Assembly (NCBI GenBank): GCA_015680685.1
Contig: MNCI01001825.1
Span: 1,042,886 to 1,106,885, forward strand
Length of the DNA: 64,000 bases
Reading direction: 5' to 3'
Source: Gnetum montanum
Taxonomy: Eukaryota; Streptophyta; Gnetopsida; Gnetales; Gnetaceae
Shown: in pieces, positions 35,041 through 48,700 of the stretch
Position numbering within the stretch: position 1 is the stretch's first letter
How the letters are laid out: every line of letters starts with the position of its first letter
Made by a program: the position numbers and the translations under genes
Notes under the pieces: generated by a model
What the model was told of the DNA's origin: nothing
The model's database searches: none
The model's input: only the letters and a program-made list of their open reading frames with translations

Positions 35041-38000
35041 TGCTAAGGCCAATTCTAATTGTCCTAGAAATTGTAGGGATACTGTGCTGCGTGAGCGAGC
35101 CAATAGCCAATGTTCCTTCCCCCCATGCACGTGTGGGAGAGCAGGCGGTCTAGTCCCGTGAAGGGGCATAGGAGTTCCTGCAATTTCTCCTTCAATGCTT
35201 TAGCATGATTGTTTGGTCAAGCATGGTGGAGAAGGTAGCAGCCACCATAATAGAAACCCTATTGCCTAGGGCAAACCAAGGTATTCTATGATTTTTGATA
35301 GATGGAGCAATTAGCAGCAGGTAGGGAGAAGGATCCAACCAACACCCCAGAAATTTGAGGAGTTTAGCCTAGATTTGGGATATGCCTAAGTACAATTGCT
35401 ACCACCAATACAACACATTGTTTATTACGCAGCACATGGAAACATGTTTCCAAAACCCACTATGAACTGTCTACAACACTGGAGGGTGAGTTTCGTGGCT
35501 ATGTTCCATTACACTATGCAATGCTTGCTATGCTAGGAAAATGTTAACGATGTGTTCCTGTTACCATGTTTTACATCAACGAGGAAGGGCTTCATGGTGA
35601 TACAGACATGTTTTCCCTGGTACGAATGGCACTACAGGAGTTTTCTACCACTGATAACATACACACATGTGTGATTGGCCACTGTGGGGGTGAGTACCAT
35701 ACCTACCCAACCTGGTACCCTAGGCACTTCAATAGATGTAAGGATTCTGGTTGGTTGGATGTAGGGTGGGCACCCTTTAAAATGATCAGCATTGAAGATG
35801 CTTTGGTTGATCTACCGTCGTTCCCGTCATCGTAGAAACTCGGTAAACTGCACTATGGTTTGTTGCATGTCTGAGTGTTGTTTCTGTTAAACTGCTACTT
35901 ATGCTTAGCCTAACTCTTTTTTGTGCTTTTTTGTGTTTTATGCAAACTGCTATAGGGACGAAGAAGTCCCAAGAGGTGATGGTAATTACCTTTGGGAACT
36001 AGGAGGCCAACATCTACTTCAAATACAGGGAGGTAGATGTGAGCCAATGTTGGATATGGAGCATGGCCTCGGAGTCCTTGATCAGGAACCTTTAAGCCCT
36101 TGGGCTCATGGATTTGTTCCTGGCCCCAAATCCAAATGTTCGTGCCGTTGAGATGCTCGCCCTAACCAACTCCTTTTCCAAAAAGGAAAACCACTTCTGC
36201 ACACGCATACATGGCATGTGGATGGTCCTTGAAATTAGTGACCAGCTATTTGAGGACCTTTTCAGTGTCCCTGCTGATGGCGTCCTTGTCGGGTCGAGGA
36301 CCAAGAGAGAAGTGAACCTTTAGAGGGAAGACATTGAGGAGTGGTTAGGGGCTGAAAAGGGGCGGAAGGGAATCCTTATGGAAAAGGTCAGGCCAAGTGA
36401 CACCAAAGACATTTATCCCATCTTCTGTGCTTGCGCGTTCCCTAGCTACTATCCCAAAGAAAGGTCCTTGGGATTGAACAAGCTTGGGTTATGTGAAGGG
36501 TATGGAAGAGGGGGTGTGCTACAACTGGGCATGGTATCTATGTAAGGGCTTGCAAACTAAAATGGTCGAACTTCTTAAGAAGTAGGAGTCCCATTTCAAT
36601 GTGCACTACACCTTCTACATAGCCTGTTTGTGGCATTCCGTGGAGTTCCTGGTGGTCTGGGATAAGGGAGTCTGGGTTATGCAAGATCGCAACCAGATTT
36701 CCAAACCATGGATTTTCTAGATTCTCTGGACCACCCGAGGGCAAGATCCCCTAGAAGCCATTGGGGAGTCATTTTCTATAGCCACTAGGGATTGGGTAAC
36801 CCGCAACTTTTATGGCTAGGACAGCATGGACGATGCACCCCCTACTGCTACAGGTAGTGTATCGTAGGGGAAGCATCTCATCGCTGAAACGGTGGCCACC
36901 AAGTCATAGTGAAAGAGGCCTTGCTCAGATGAGGAACCACCCCACATGTTTGGAGAAGGAGAGCAATCACTGCGGTTTAAGCTACGCAGGCCACAACCTC
37001 CCATCGATAAAGGCTCCTCTATTTGATTGTGTCTTTACCTTTTGTTTAAATGCTTGCTACATTATGCTATGCTGAGCAGCGTAGCATAGTGTAGCACCTA
37101 ATTTAAGCTAACATTGTTTAAACTACAATGCTAACATGTTTTTTTTACTGCCAAAGGAAGAAGAAGAAGAAGAAGAAGGAGAAAAGGAAGTATTGGTCCC
37201 CAAGTCAAGGGCGGCGAATAAGGAGACGGAGGGCCTAGTCATAAAAGAGAGTGCCCCTGTCAAGAGGGAAAGAGCTCCTACCATGAAGGAAGGAACTCTT
37301 ATCATCAAGAAGACGCCTCCTACTGAAGAGGAAGACTTTTCTGACGATGAAGAGGAGCATCCTATGGATGAGAAGGATGCCAGTACCTTGAAAGGGAAGG
37401 CACCAGTGAATAAAGAAGTAGCCCGCACTAGCCAAAAAGAGACTCTTACTGGAGGTCCCTCTGCTGAATGAAGTTTAGCATCAGGGGAGTGGACACATGC
37501 GAAGGGTGCTACCATGGCTTTAAGCCAGAAAGGGGGAGAATTGCAACTAGATGTTGGTGATTTTGACAATGTATTTGATGACATGTTGATGGGTGATCCC
37601 CCCATTATCACCCCCAAGGGTTTACTAGGTAGGAGCCCTACACTGTCATTCATGGTGCTCGCCTCTTTGTTATGGTCTACCTCAATCTGACATATTTAGT
37701 TGCATGAAAAACACCACTGCCAACATTGCAGGACCTCCCTTGGTTCACTTGGAACCGTGGGTCGAGACCCTTGACAAGTATACTTTCATGAAGGGGGTCA
37801 TTGATGACATGGTCAACTATCTTAGACAGGTTGATCCTGAAGTGGGGAAGTGAAATGACTACGTTAAGCATTTTGAAGTTGCTACGCTAAGTTTGTTGAG
37901 TTGTTAACTTTGGTATGCTAATGTGTTTGATGCATTTTTTTATGTATTGCAATAGCCTCTTGACTCAAATGGGACCCGAATCGGGTATTGAGAGTCGATT

Positions 38001-38981
38001 TTGCGCCCACATTCCCACCCGAAGTAATCGAGGTGCCTCATTGGATATACGATGAGGCTTGCAAATGTATTTTGCACTCGACACGCTCTTTGTGGGAGTG
38101 CAGGGACATCAATGAGGACCTGTGGAAGCAGGTCTAGAGGACTGATAGGGAGAAAGCTGAGCTGAGCACTGAGGTGGGAGATCTCAAATCCAGGAATGAT
38201 TTCCTCCTGGCCCATGCAAACAATGATGATGATTGGTGCACGGATGTTGTAGATTATGCACAAAAATGAGGCCACTAGAGAAATAATAGAACAGTGAATG
38301 CAAATGGACTTGCTGGCTCAGAAGAATCAAGATTGGAAAGATTATAGCGCCAGGATTTACGAATGGGGCTAGTCCCAGAAAAACCATAAGCATATGTATA
38401 TGCTGGAACGTGCCACCTACCACAAACTATATAGAGATGCTTCTATGAAGGCATTCACTTGTAAAGCATTTATAAATGCTATTAGCACTTTTGAGGCTTA
38501 CAGCAAGTTCATGGAGTAGGTGATGGTCACTGAGTCTCCTTAATGGAAAGTGGACCTTCCCACAGATGAGATAGCCACTACTTCCTTTTCTCTAGGACCG
38601 CCAAGATGGATGGCCATTGAAAAGGAGAAAGTTGCCGCAAACATTGGACCGAGCGATAGGCATTGGGCCGATATCATGGAAGATGAGATCTGGGAATGCC
38701 TTGGGCTCAGGTTGGATCATATACCCTTTGAGATGAAAGCAGGACCATCTTGGGTTAGTCATTTCCTATTATGAAATTTTTTTATATTTTCCTAGAATTT
38801 ATGTGTTCGTGTAGCTAACTATTTTACTATTGTAATGTAGGCTCCAAGCAAAGATGCAGGGTTGGTTGAGGGCAAAGATGGGGATGCAGGCAAAGGTGGT
38901 GCAGAGGGAGGAAATGTGGCAAGAGATGACGCAGAAGTAGGTGGAGCGGGCGAAGATAATGCTGGCGAAGATAACCCATGA
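35041..38981 (+). pseudogene. Antisense spliced gene of element D (plus strand), first exon deleted
   Basis: Homologous to the minus-strand genes of A, B and C, and again opposite to its own element. Approximate exons: 35041-35485 (exon 2), 35568-35842 (GLHGD-type exon), from 35956 (exon 4, LFSVPADG), 37157-37628 (acidic, run of Glu), 37700-37846, 37956-38753 and 38841-38981 (stop TGA). Acceptors such as TGTAG|GCTCC and CTATAG|GGACG are clear; some donors are eroded (GGAAGTG for GTAAGTG near 37846). Exon 1, intron 1 and the promoter are missing because a deletion joins exon 2 to the RT N-terminus. It has the GLHGD exon but not the ALARTALEAL exon of A/B. Confidence 0.75.
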
Positions 38982-39184
38982 TAGCATGGGGTTTTTGGAT
39001 CTTTTGAATTTTTTGGCAAATGGTTGCAAACATTGGTTATGTAAAACTATTGAATGAAAACTGAAAATGAGATTTTAGCAAGTTTTTTGATGCTACACGA
39101 GCTTATGTGTTATGTGTGCTAACTATATGATTGTTTTTTATGTTTTTGATTTTTCCTTAGTATTAAGACATTTTGGGCCCCTGC
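38982..39184. other. Spacer of element D interrupted by element B
   Basis: A+T-rich sequence after the stop of D's plus-strand gene. No gene. Its last five bases, CCTGC (39180-39184), are the left target duplication of B; the D spacer continues at 56475. Confidence 0.75.
39180..39184. repeat. Target site duplication of element B (left copy)
   Basis: CCTGC, repeated at 56475-56479 after the 3' LTR of B. Confidence 0.94.
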
Positions 39185-40385
39185 TGAAACACCACAAAAT
39201 TTGGAGCTTAGTATACGCCCGACACCAAGTAGGTCCCTGGGACCCACGAACGACGCCGGCTGCATGAAACTTCACACACGCGGCAACCTTGGGATCACAA
39301 TACTTGGTTTTTTACTAAGTACATTGTGCCAGTGTATACGCCCAGCGTATACGCCCAAACTCTCACCCCAGCGTATATGCCCGGCACTCCAGCGTATACG
39401 CCCGACACCCCAGCATGCACGCCCAGGTGCTGTAGATGCGTACGCTCGACGATAAGATCTCCAATGACAGCATGAAGATAACACCGAAGAGCAAGGATTG
39501 AAGCAAGTGGACATCCTTCGGCGTATGCGCCAGGCATGTACGCTCAGCATTCTTCAGCGTATGCGCCTAGCATGTACGCCCAGCATCCTTCAGCGTATAT
39601 GCCCGGCGTGTACACCCAACATTCACCAGCGTATACGCCCAGCGCTTAGCATCTCCACCCAGTTCACGCCCAGCATTTTCAGCGTATACACCCAGCGTAT
39701 ACGCCCAGCAGTTGTAACATTTTGTATATTTATAAAGTGTATGCACCCGGTCAACGTGCCACGTGTCTCCCATCCTGAGTCTAGCGTAACAAGTTGTATA
39801 AAAACCCCATTTTTCCACTTCATCCAGACGGTTGGAAAATCCCGGGGCACACCAGAGAACATTTACGCTACGCAAAAGAGCAGAAAACCTTCTTACGCTG
39901 GGAAGCCCTGCACGCTGCGAATCTAGTCTCTTACGCTCCGCCTGCCTTACGAACCAGCCAAGTCATTCTTGCACATGCCGGGGCTTTTCGTCCGCCTTGT
40001 GTCCCCTCACGACTGTGTTAGACCGGTGCACTGTACTTTGACTCTATACTATTTACATTTGCTGCAAGTTCTTTTACAGTTTTACGTCAATTTGTCCCAC
40101 ACATCATTTACGTCTATTTACGCTCACGCTTCGTTTGCATTCGTTTGCGTTTTACGCTGTTTTTGTTGTTTACGCCTGCACGCCGTTTACACATAACCCA
40201 TATTAGCGTTTTGTGTACACGTGGGGAAATCCTTGTCTGATCTGCGTGCGGACCACCCAAGGTACTCTGCCTCCATTGCATTCCAGTTCATCCTCAGGTG
40301 AAGGCAAGGTCTTCTGTACCTGTCCCGTGATCCCACGGCCTCTGTTTTCCCTTCCAGCCGGAGACTGATGATTTCAGGCGGTACA
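39185..40385 (+). repeat. 5' LTR of element B
   Basis: 1201 bases. A dense run of cgtatacgcccagc words in U3 (39330-39720), a G-box CACGTG (39760-39765), a TATA box TATAAAAA (39797-39804), and an end gatttcaggcggtaca identical to that of A. Confidence 0.95.
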
Positions 40386-40390
40386 GAAAT

Positions 40391-40409
40391 TAGTGCTAGA
40401 AGGAGGACC
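40391..40409 (+). promoter_or_regulatory. Primer binding site of element B (mutated)
   Basis: TAGTGCTAGAAGGAGGACC, five bases after the LTR. The initial TGG has become TAG, a G-to-A change that would break pairing with the tRNA CCA end. Confidence 0.75.
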
Positions 40410-41117
40410 CCCAAAACCCTTGTCTGCAACTTTCCCAGTGTTTACGCTGTCCAATCCGGAAACCCAACCCGCAATTGTCTAGCGTATACGCTGCACAGCG
40501 TTTACGTTCTTAAAAACATGCTCTCCTACATCTTTGTTTTACGTTCATCTGTTTTACGCTCTACTGTTAACGCTGCAACCTATTTGATGCGCTTGTCTTT
40601 ACGCCGGAGTCGGCCTTTACGCTGAGCCCGTTTCATACTGTGAACTGTTTATGCTGTGAATTTTACGCTGCAAATTGTTTACGCTGCAACCCATTGTATG
40701 CTCACCTATTTTGCGCTATCTTCTGTTTTACGCTCTGGCCTGTTTTACGCTAAGCTTGTGTTTACGCTGAGTTTGTCACGTTCGTCTGTTTTACGCTAAA
40801 CACCAGTTTTACGCTAAGTGGTCCTTTACGCTGCAACTTATCTTACATTCTTGTGTTACGCTGACCACCTCTTTTATGCTGTACGCTGCTCCTTGTCTTA
40901 TGCTCTTATTTTACGCCATCCCACTTTACGCTGACCCATCCTGCGCCTTATGCAATTTCCAGCGTCTACGCTGCCCATATATGCTGTATACACTACACAC
41001 GTTGTATACGCTGTATACGCTGATACTATATGCTGTCCTTTGAAGCGTATACACTGCACACCACATTACAGAGCAACTCCGCCTTTCCAGACTTACTCCT
41101 ATCCGTGACATAGCATC
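40410..41117 (+). repeat. Leader of element B with TTTACGCTG repeats
   Basis: Irregular array of tttacgctg, gttttacgct and gtatacgctg words up to the gag ATG. No gene. Confidence 0.8.
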
Positions 41118-43880
41118 ATGAACCCTGTTAACAACACCGCTGTCCCTGCTCACACCACCGCCCCCATGGACCTCACTGCCGTCCAACAGCCTGTACGATA
41201 ACACCCAGGAGTGCAACCCACCACGGGGCCCTGCCAGTCTCTAAGGTTATAGGGAAGAGATCCAGCCTCCAACATTATCACCCAGGATCAATATAATTTT
41301 ATCTGTATTAAGATACAAGCTGACCTAGCTGTTGATCAAGCTAAACTGGAGGTGAAGAGGTAGTTTGAGCTGTATTATAGGGGGGAACGAGAGTTCATCC
41401 CTTCCCCGTACAACGTAATTCCCGTTCCTGAACAATATTCGGAACTCATCACACAACTCCTCCTTCAAGGGAACAATTTGTTGGACCAGCCTGCACTGGA
41501 GCCCCAACCAGAGGATGAGGATGGATTTGTCGCTCAATCAGAGCAAGGAGAGTCGTACCATACCTTAAGCCCTCAAGCATAGGTCAACCCTATCTTCCAT
41601 CCTGGCACAGGGGAACTCATGCCCTTGCAACACCTTAGATTCGTCCAGGCTCAACAGCCACCGCCAGAAACAGTAGCACTAGTCCACGTCCCTCTTCTGA
41701 GTGATCACCAACCCAACACCTTCCCACTCGCGCTCATCCCCACAGCCGCGGCTGGTCCATCCTCACAAGTGCCACCACCTTTCGATAACCTGGGGGCAAC
41801 ACTCCCACCGAGGGTGATAGGGATGCCACATGTGATTCCGGCATCCACATCCGCCCACTTCATACCACACGTCCAAGCACATACAGTTCCCCAAACAGCC
41901 GTGACCCAACAGGGAGTCCCCGCCCATAACATGGCGGGGCAATGGCCGGCAAGAGGAACGCCGCCNCCCCAAGCACCACCCCAGCTACAACAACAACAAC
42001 AACAACATTTTCCCTACAACGTGTCATCCTTAGCACCGCCCACTGTGAATTTTCTGCAAGCCCAACCACCGACCGTGCAACTTTCAGCCCTTCAACCTAA
42101 CACGTAACAATCTAGCTTGTACAGTATACCGCAACCCCAAGCCGCTGCATCACCAAGCGCCCAAGACTGGGCGGACGCCAAAAAGATAATGCAAGAGCTT
42201 ACTGAAGAGGTAAAACGCCTCAAAATGGCCACTAAGGGAGAGTTAAAGGTAGTGGATTTCTACAACGATGACCCTATAAGCTCTTCAGTCCCACCTCTAA
42301 CCTTACCTAAAGGTGTCCCCTTGCCCACATTAACCAAGTACAACGGGGAGACCGATCCCAACATGCACCTTATAACATTTTGGCTAGAATGCATGCTGCT
42401 CCAAGCTTGGCCCCACTCCATCCTCTGAGTATTTCCCATGTCTCTCGCAGGGAGAGCACTCGACTGGTACCGGGCCCTGCCTAGGAACTCTATTTTCTCT
42501 TTGGACGATCTTTTACGCCAGTTTGTGACCCGGTTCAAGTACAACTTGAAACCCGAGGCCACGCTGGACAGCCTCATGCAGATCAAGCAAGCACCGCTTG
42601 AACCTGCGCAGAAGTTTATTCAGAGATGGAGTGCGGCTGTCAACGAGCTGCACGAACCAATCTCTCCAACCTATTTGCTTACAATTCTGAAGGGGGCTGT
42701 CAACGATTTCTTTAAGTCCAAACTTTATTACCTCAATGCACGTGATGTGAATCAGGCATTTTTACAGATCAGAAACATAGAGGAAGCGGCTCAAAACAGC
42801 CATGACCCGGCATACTTGGCCTTCAAAAATCAACATACTAAAAAGGATAAAGAGAAGGCCAAGACAACTATAGCAGCAATGGCGGGAACCCAGCAAACGA
42901 ACACCACACATCAACAAAGACCGCCTGCAACCACCACTAACTACTATTAGCCTGCTCCCACAACAACCCCAGAGTCATCATCATAGAACCCGACGAACCG
43001 TACGTGCAATTTCGAGAGGAAGGAACCCTCTCAGTACACGCCTTTACCAATGAAACCGTCCTAGCTCTTTGACCAACTCTTAAAGGCTGGGTTGATGCAA
43101 CATAAGCAATTATCCCCTGCGGCCATCCAAAGGCACGAACTATTCTGCCAACTCATACAGAACCCGAGCCTAGCAACGCCGGATGAGCCGCCCGTGCCCA
43201 AAGGATTTACGATGGATCTCTTCTGCGACTACCATCAACGCAACGGGCACGAAACGGATTACTGCTTCACCCTGAAATAGGATATCCAGCGGATGATTAA
43301 TGATGGCAAAATCACTTTCGACAGGGCTAACCCTGCCCAACCACAAAATCAAACCATGGGGGTGTACAAAGACCCCATGAATACTAAAGAGGCAGTATAC
43401 GTAATTGACACAATCTATTGTGACGACGATTCCGACACACCCCGCATCAACACCATCTACCTTGAAAATAAGCAGAAAACACTTGGGAAGCCGTTCGTGG
43501 TTCAGATTCCTCCCACTACGTCCGCACCTACATCTCAACCATCCCACGCCCCGTAGTGGCCATATGTAGTCCGAGTGCCCCCGGCCGTGCCCACCCCCAA
43601 CATCACGATGCGCCAAAAACCATACATGGTGCGCATCCCTCCGGTCAATCCCACGGATACACCAACCCTTCATGCTCAGCCTACCCCTTTCATAGTCCGA
43701 GTACCACCCGCCGTTGCCACGACGGAGGTCCAACCTCCGCCAAGACCAACCCTGTACGTCATCAGGATGCCTGGACAGACTCCTGCCCAGTCATATCCAA
43801 CTGTCTACCCGCAACCCCGTCCAGCTCCATACGTAGTAAAGGTCCCAGGGCAATCCCAGGCTCCGAGGCCAATTCCACCT
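41118..43880 (+). pseudogene. gag: Gag region of element B (decayed)
   Basis: ATG at 41118 (MNPVNNTA). One frame runs through the whole region with stops but no shift. The capsid-like domain, about 42117-42870, holds WADAKKIMQELTEEVKRLK, LLQAWPHSIL, GRALDWYRALP and KFIQRWSAAVNELHEPI, typical of Retrotrans_gag. The knuckle near 43224 is CDYHQRNGHETDYC, C-x2-H-x4-H-x4-C as in other Tat elements. A proline-rich linker (43490-43860) carries PYVVRVP, PYMVRIP, PFIVRVP, LYVIRMP and PYVVKVP. Stops at 41361, 41578, 42426, 42948 and 43554 are TAG or TGA; where A can be compared it often has CAG or a sense codon. A single N at 41966 marks a gap in the proline-rich part. Confidence 0.87.
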
Positions 43881-45171
43881 CCGCGTAACACACGAGAATG
43901 CCTGGCAGACAGGCTTACACACGAGCGCATGGAGAAGGAACGCCAATGGCTAGCCATGGGGCCACCCAAACCAACTCCACTTAACTCTATGCCCATGTCA
44001 TCATCCAACGGTCGACCGAACACGGACAGCAACGGTGAGTCATTCGAAACACAAGAACCGTATAAAACGGCAGGTCCTAACAATAACGACAAACCACCAA
44101 AACGCGAAATAAAACTATTGGGTCCAATGGACCCAGTCACTGCTAATAAAAACATCCATGATAGTAGAGATTTTGCAATGGCCTTGACACAAGTTACTCA
44201 AGCCCTAAAATAGAAAAACACCTCGTTAAGCTTGTATGACTTGGTCTTAACATCCCAGACTCATCGGGAAGCTCTGGTGCGCATGCTCACATCGATCCCA
44301 GTTAGTGAGGACTTGCCCCCCAACGAACCCGCCATCCACGCGGTAATGTACCCATCTCATGGGGTCATTCCTAAGCCCTTGAGCTTCCACGATGATAGCA
44401 TGAAAGTTGACAAGAAGACAGGCGAGACCACAATAATCCCTATGTTCATAACCATACACGTAAACCAGTTCAAGATACATAGGATCCACGTAGATGATGG
44501 GGCAGCTACCAACGTTGTACCATATCCTATCATTGAACAATTGGGGCTCACCGACTTAATCAAACCTACGACAACCAGATGCTTAAAGTCCTTTAGCGGG
44601 TCATGCGTACTAGTCAAGGGCACAATAACCCTAGACTTTGTAGCGGGAGACCAGTTGCCCACATCCGCTGACTTCCTTGTCGTCGATGAAATGCCAGGAT
44701 TCAACCTAATATTAGGAAGACCCTGGCTAGCCCAACTGAGAGCTGTGTCCTCCCCTATACATCAGGAGATTCGCCTACCCTACGAGGGTGGTGAAATCGT
44801 CATACATGGGGAAGCAGCCTCTCCCCTCATTTCATCACACATAGATGAGGATCGAGGCTCTGAGGTTGAACTCGACAAGCCTGGCCAAAAGGACTCAAAC
44901 AAAACGCAACTGGAGGGTAGTGAACCTTCAAATAGCCAAAATACCTGCATTTAAGACTATACACACGTCATCTCATGAAAAAACCAATACAGAAACAACG
45001 ACCGACATCGAAGCACCTAAAAGTATCGATACCAAAAACATTCTAATGGACGTCTCCTGGACTGAATTGCCATTCAACGTGATCAGTGAAGGAGACAGAG
45101 AATACAAAATCATACCGGTCGATACACTCCCTGACAAAAAAATGAAGAAAATCAAGAAACAACTAAAATGA
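43881..45171 (+). pseudogene. pro: Protease region of element B
   Basis: The main open segment (44232-44954) contains IHRIHVDDGAATNVV with D-D-G at about 44493-44501, then DFLVVDEMPGFNLILGRPWL. One TAG at about 44211 separates it from the upstream helix-rich part (ADRLTHERMEKERQ). A frameshift near 44950 puts the conserved tail (ELPFNVISEGDREYKIIP, KKMKKIKKQLK) in another frame, which ends at TGA 45169-45171. Confidence 0.87.
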
Positions 45172-45727
45172 AATGTTACAATGTCCGGAACGACGTTAAA
45201 CTACGAATAGTCCGAAACAACGTTAAACTATAACTCGTCCGAAATGACTCTAAACTACGATAAAACCCAAAAACACAAAGAAATAATAATAAACAGCAAA
45301 AACAAAAAAATTTACAACACTCCTTGTCTGGAAAGACGTTAAACTATCATGTCCGCAATGACATAAAACTAGCCACGATCAAAAATGGTCGGTCCACTAC
45401 GAAACATACCCTTTTCCTAAAAATATTACTCGTTTACAATGGGGCCCGAAATGGCCTTAAACTACGCATACCTTACGCATACTTTGTTTTCCCTTTTTTT
45501 ACATATCATTTATCTTCAGTGCATCACCTTTAAAACAGAAAAGCAAACCCAAAAATATTTTAATGTCGTGTCGTGTGTGCGAACAATTTAAAATCAACAA
45601 AAAAGATCCATTCATGTAATGTTGTACGAATGGTGCTTGTTTTTCTCAATATTTCCCAGTTACAATGCCTGTATCAATTTGAATCAGCAAAAATCCAAAA
45701 CAAAACAAAAAAAAAACTACAAAAACA
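45172..45727 (+). repeat. TTAAACT-type tract after PR, element B
   Basis: gtccggaacgacgttaaact, aaacaacgttaaactat, gaaatgactctaaactac and similar words between 45178 and 45470; then an A+T-rich spacer without a gene. Confidence 0.72.
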
Positions 45728-48700
45728 CTAAGCGTCCATGACAGGAGGATCATCTCCTTTAGAACCACCAGTGTCAGGGGCCCCTGCTCCACTGGGGCCA
45801 GCCTCGTGAGTATCATCGCCACCCTCATGCTGAAAACACCAAAAACAAACAACCAACACAAAAATAAGCAAATGTTAAACATTTTAAACATTATCTAATA
45901 AATTAACTTCATAAAGACAAAACGCTTACCATAGGGGATCCCCCTAAGCCAAACTCCAGCCGACGAAGGATTTCTTCCTCTGGAACGCTGGCCCAATCTG
46001 TTCCATCCAGGCCTAAATCAACGTTTGCCAAAGCCTTGCCTTTGTCGACCGCTGACCAGGTAGGACGTTTCAGAGGAAATTCACCTACCGACACCTCCCC
46101 AGAAGCAGTTGTGATGACCCTCTTAGGCGATTCCATTTCCACAATTGTGTTTTGGGCAAAGGTATCGAAGGCGGAACGCAAACCCAAACCCTCCACAAAC
46201 ATCTCCAGTTGCCGCTTTTCAATAGATACCTCTTTCAGCGACTTCTTGTACTGATGTTTATGGTTCTTCTCATCCTGACCCCACTTGCGAACCTTGGAAG
46301 CGAAAGCCTTCCAATCTTGACACTTAAGGTTCAGGAGATCAATTTGAGCTTTGCATTCCACCATTCTCCGAGTCAGTGATGCATGACGGTTCAGAAGGTT
46401 CCAATACCTGGTGTACGTAATCTTCGATGTTCGCCCAGAACGATCTCCACTTAGTCTAGCAACGGCGAACTCGTATCAAGCCTTTAAATCGTTACGCTCC
46501 TCTGTTACGGCAGAGACTTCCTTTTCCTTTGCCTGTACTTGTAGCCACAACTGTTCAACAGAACGCCTACAAGTCCACAACGACTTGGCATTATGCGGAA
46601 GGCTTTCTGCAACTCCTTCATAAACATGCCTTGGCACCTGTTCCACTTCTGGGGAGAGTGTAGTTAGGCTTTCTATACTGATGCCCTCAGAGGGATCCCA
46701 TCTTAGTTTAGCGCCTACTCACGTAGAAAACACGAACATTAAAATGATACACATAAGACACGAAGCTCCTAATCTTTCAATGATTCATACCTATATCAGG
46801 ATGGACTTCTTGGAGATGTTCAATGACTTCTTGCGCGATCCCATCCACAAAATCCGACTTACTTGGCATCTCTGAACAAATAAGTGGCTGATGGGTACGG
46901 GAAGAACTAACTTCAGCGGTCCTCTCAGAGGGAACTGTCTTCATGGGAACATCCAACCGTACCGTCCTGGTACCGCTGCCTTCATCTAATCCCAAAACAC
47001 GAAAATAAATAAAAATGTAGGAGCCACCATTAATTCAAAAAAATAGTAAAAAACCAACTAAAAGCGAAGACATACCCTGATCCTTGTCACCTTCTAGGGG
47101 ATCGTCCAAATCCAAGTCACCCTTGAGGAAGCTACTGAGCATTTGGTTGATAGCGTCTGGGTCATCTAAGGGTTCAGGGTCAGTAGTCCTCTCTGTTAAT
47201 AGCTCCGTTCCCCCGCCTTGGCTTTTCTCTGGGCTTTCCTCCTCATTTTTTTTCTTGGTACACGTATCCTCCTCCTCTCTGATGGTCTCTAAGGCCTCCT
47301 TCCTCACTTCATCAAATTGAAAACAAGAACGACACGTAAACAATTGAAGCAGGGGTTATAAATGAACGAAAACGATGCAATAACAAGCGAATGAGCTTCG
47401 CTTACCAGGTATCTTGAAGCATATCCGCTTCACGCATGGTTGGCTTATATTGGCAACTTCCTCCGTGGCATGTTCGGGTCTTTTCTATTTCAATTTGGCT
47501 TTCCCAACGGTCTCCTTAATAACTCGCTCTGCCCATCTGGCGGTTAAAGGTACACCAGCTGGCTCCACCCCCAGACTATCCTGTGTGTGGATGGAACCAT
47601 CGGATGATCCCCCTGTAGTGACAGACATGGACTCATTGATACCTTCAGGGGCATCATGCGATCTCGTAGTCGCAAACAAGTGTTTGACCCATGGGCAGGA
47701 TAGTTGACCCCGATCCCGTAGGACAAATTTGTTGTACACGCGCACCACAAGAAACTCGGCAAAACGGCGGAGGTAGCCGGCAAAGAAGGCAAAAGTAAAG
47801 TGCGATTGTGCTTCGATGTTCGAGCGCAACCACACTATCTCTTTATGCATGCCCGCCAACAAAAACTGAGCCCAATTGTACCGCATGCCAGTTTCTAAGA
47901 TACTTCGCATGATGCGCACCGCCTTGACCCCAAAACTCTGCACTTGAGAAAGGGTTTTGGGAAACACCCGTGCCCGAAACAGGGGATAAAATTCGTTCAC
48001 CTCAACAACCTTTGCCTTCCCCTGCATCGGGAATCCCTTGGTGTTTTTGATCATGCCAAGCCAAGACTCCAGTTCACTTATCGTTTGGAGCTCTTTGTGA
48101 GACCTGTCCAATACTACAGGTAGGCCATCTGCCGGCATACCAAACAAGTTAGAAAAGAACACAGGCGACAGATGAAACACCACCTTAACACCCTTAATCC
48201 GGGTGGTGTACTGAGAAACAGACTCATTAAAAGAGTCCACGATCCCTATCATCTCCCTGATTGAGACATCAGGGCTGGGCATCATGAAAAGCTCCAGGAG
48301 GCCGGCATCGTCCAAACAATGAGTAAGGGAAGGTGGAGCTTGCTTGCGCAGCCACTTCTGTGCCTTTGCTACCTCCCTGAACTTCATCGACAAAGTTGTC
48401 TCGGTCCGTCCTGTCATCACGGGATCCTCACTGGAAGGTGTGTCAACTGTTAAAACAAGTTAAGATGACCATATCAGCATAACCCCAAACAATCGAACAA
48501 ACCCACTAACGCATCTAAGAAATGTTATCACCCACCGCTAGTGGCAGATTTGGAAGTGCTGCCAAAGTTATGAGGAAAGACTGGCCCCTGATCTATCCAA
48601 TCTTCGTGAAGCCACCCACGAGCCTTGCACATCGCAAATGCCCTGGAAAACTGATTATGGAAACAGACCATCAAACCCTTCGTCTGAGCCAGAACGGCCC

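Noticed and set aside
37123-37653. Serine-rich 176-codon minus-strand frame in D
   Set aside because: It is the complement of the acidic, Glu-rich exon 5 of D's plus-strand gene.
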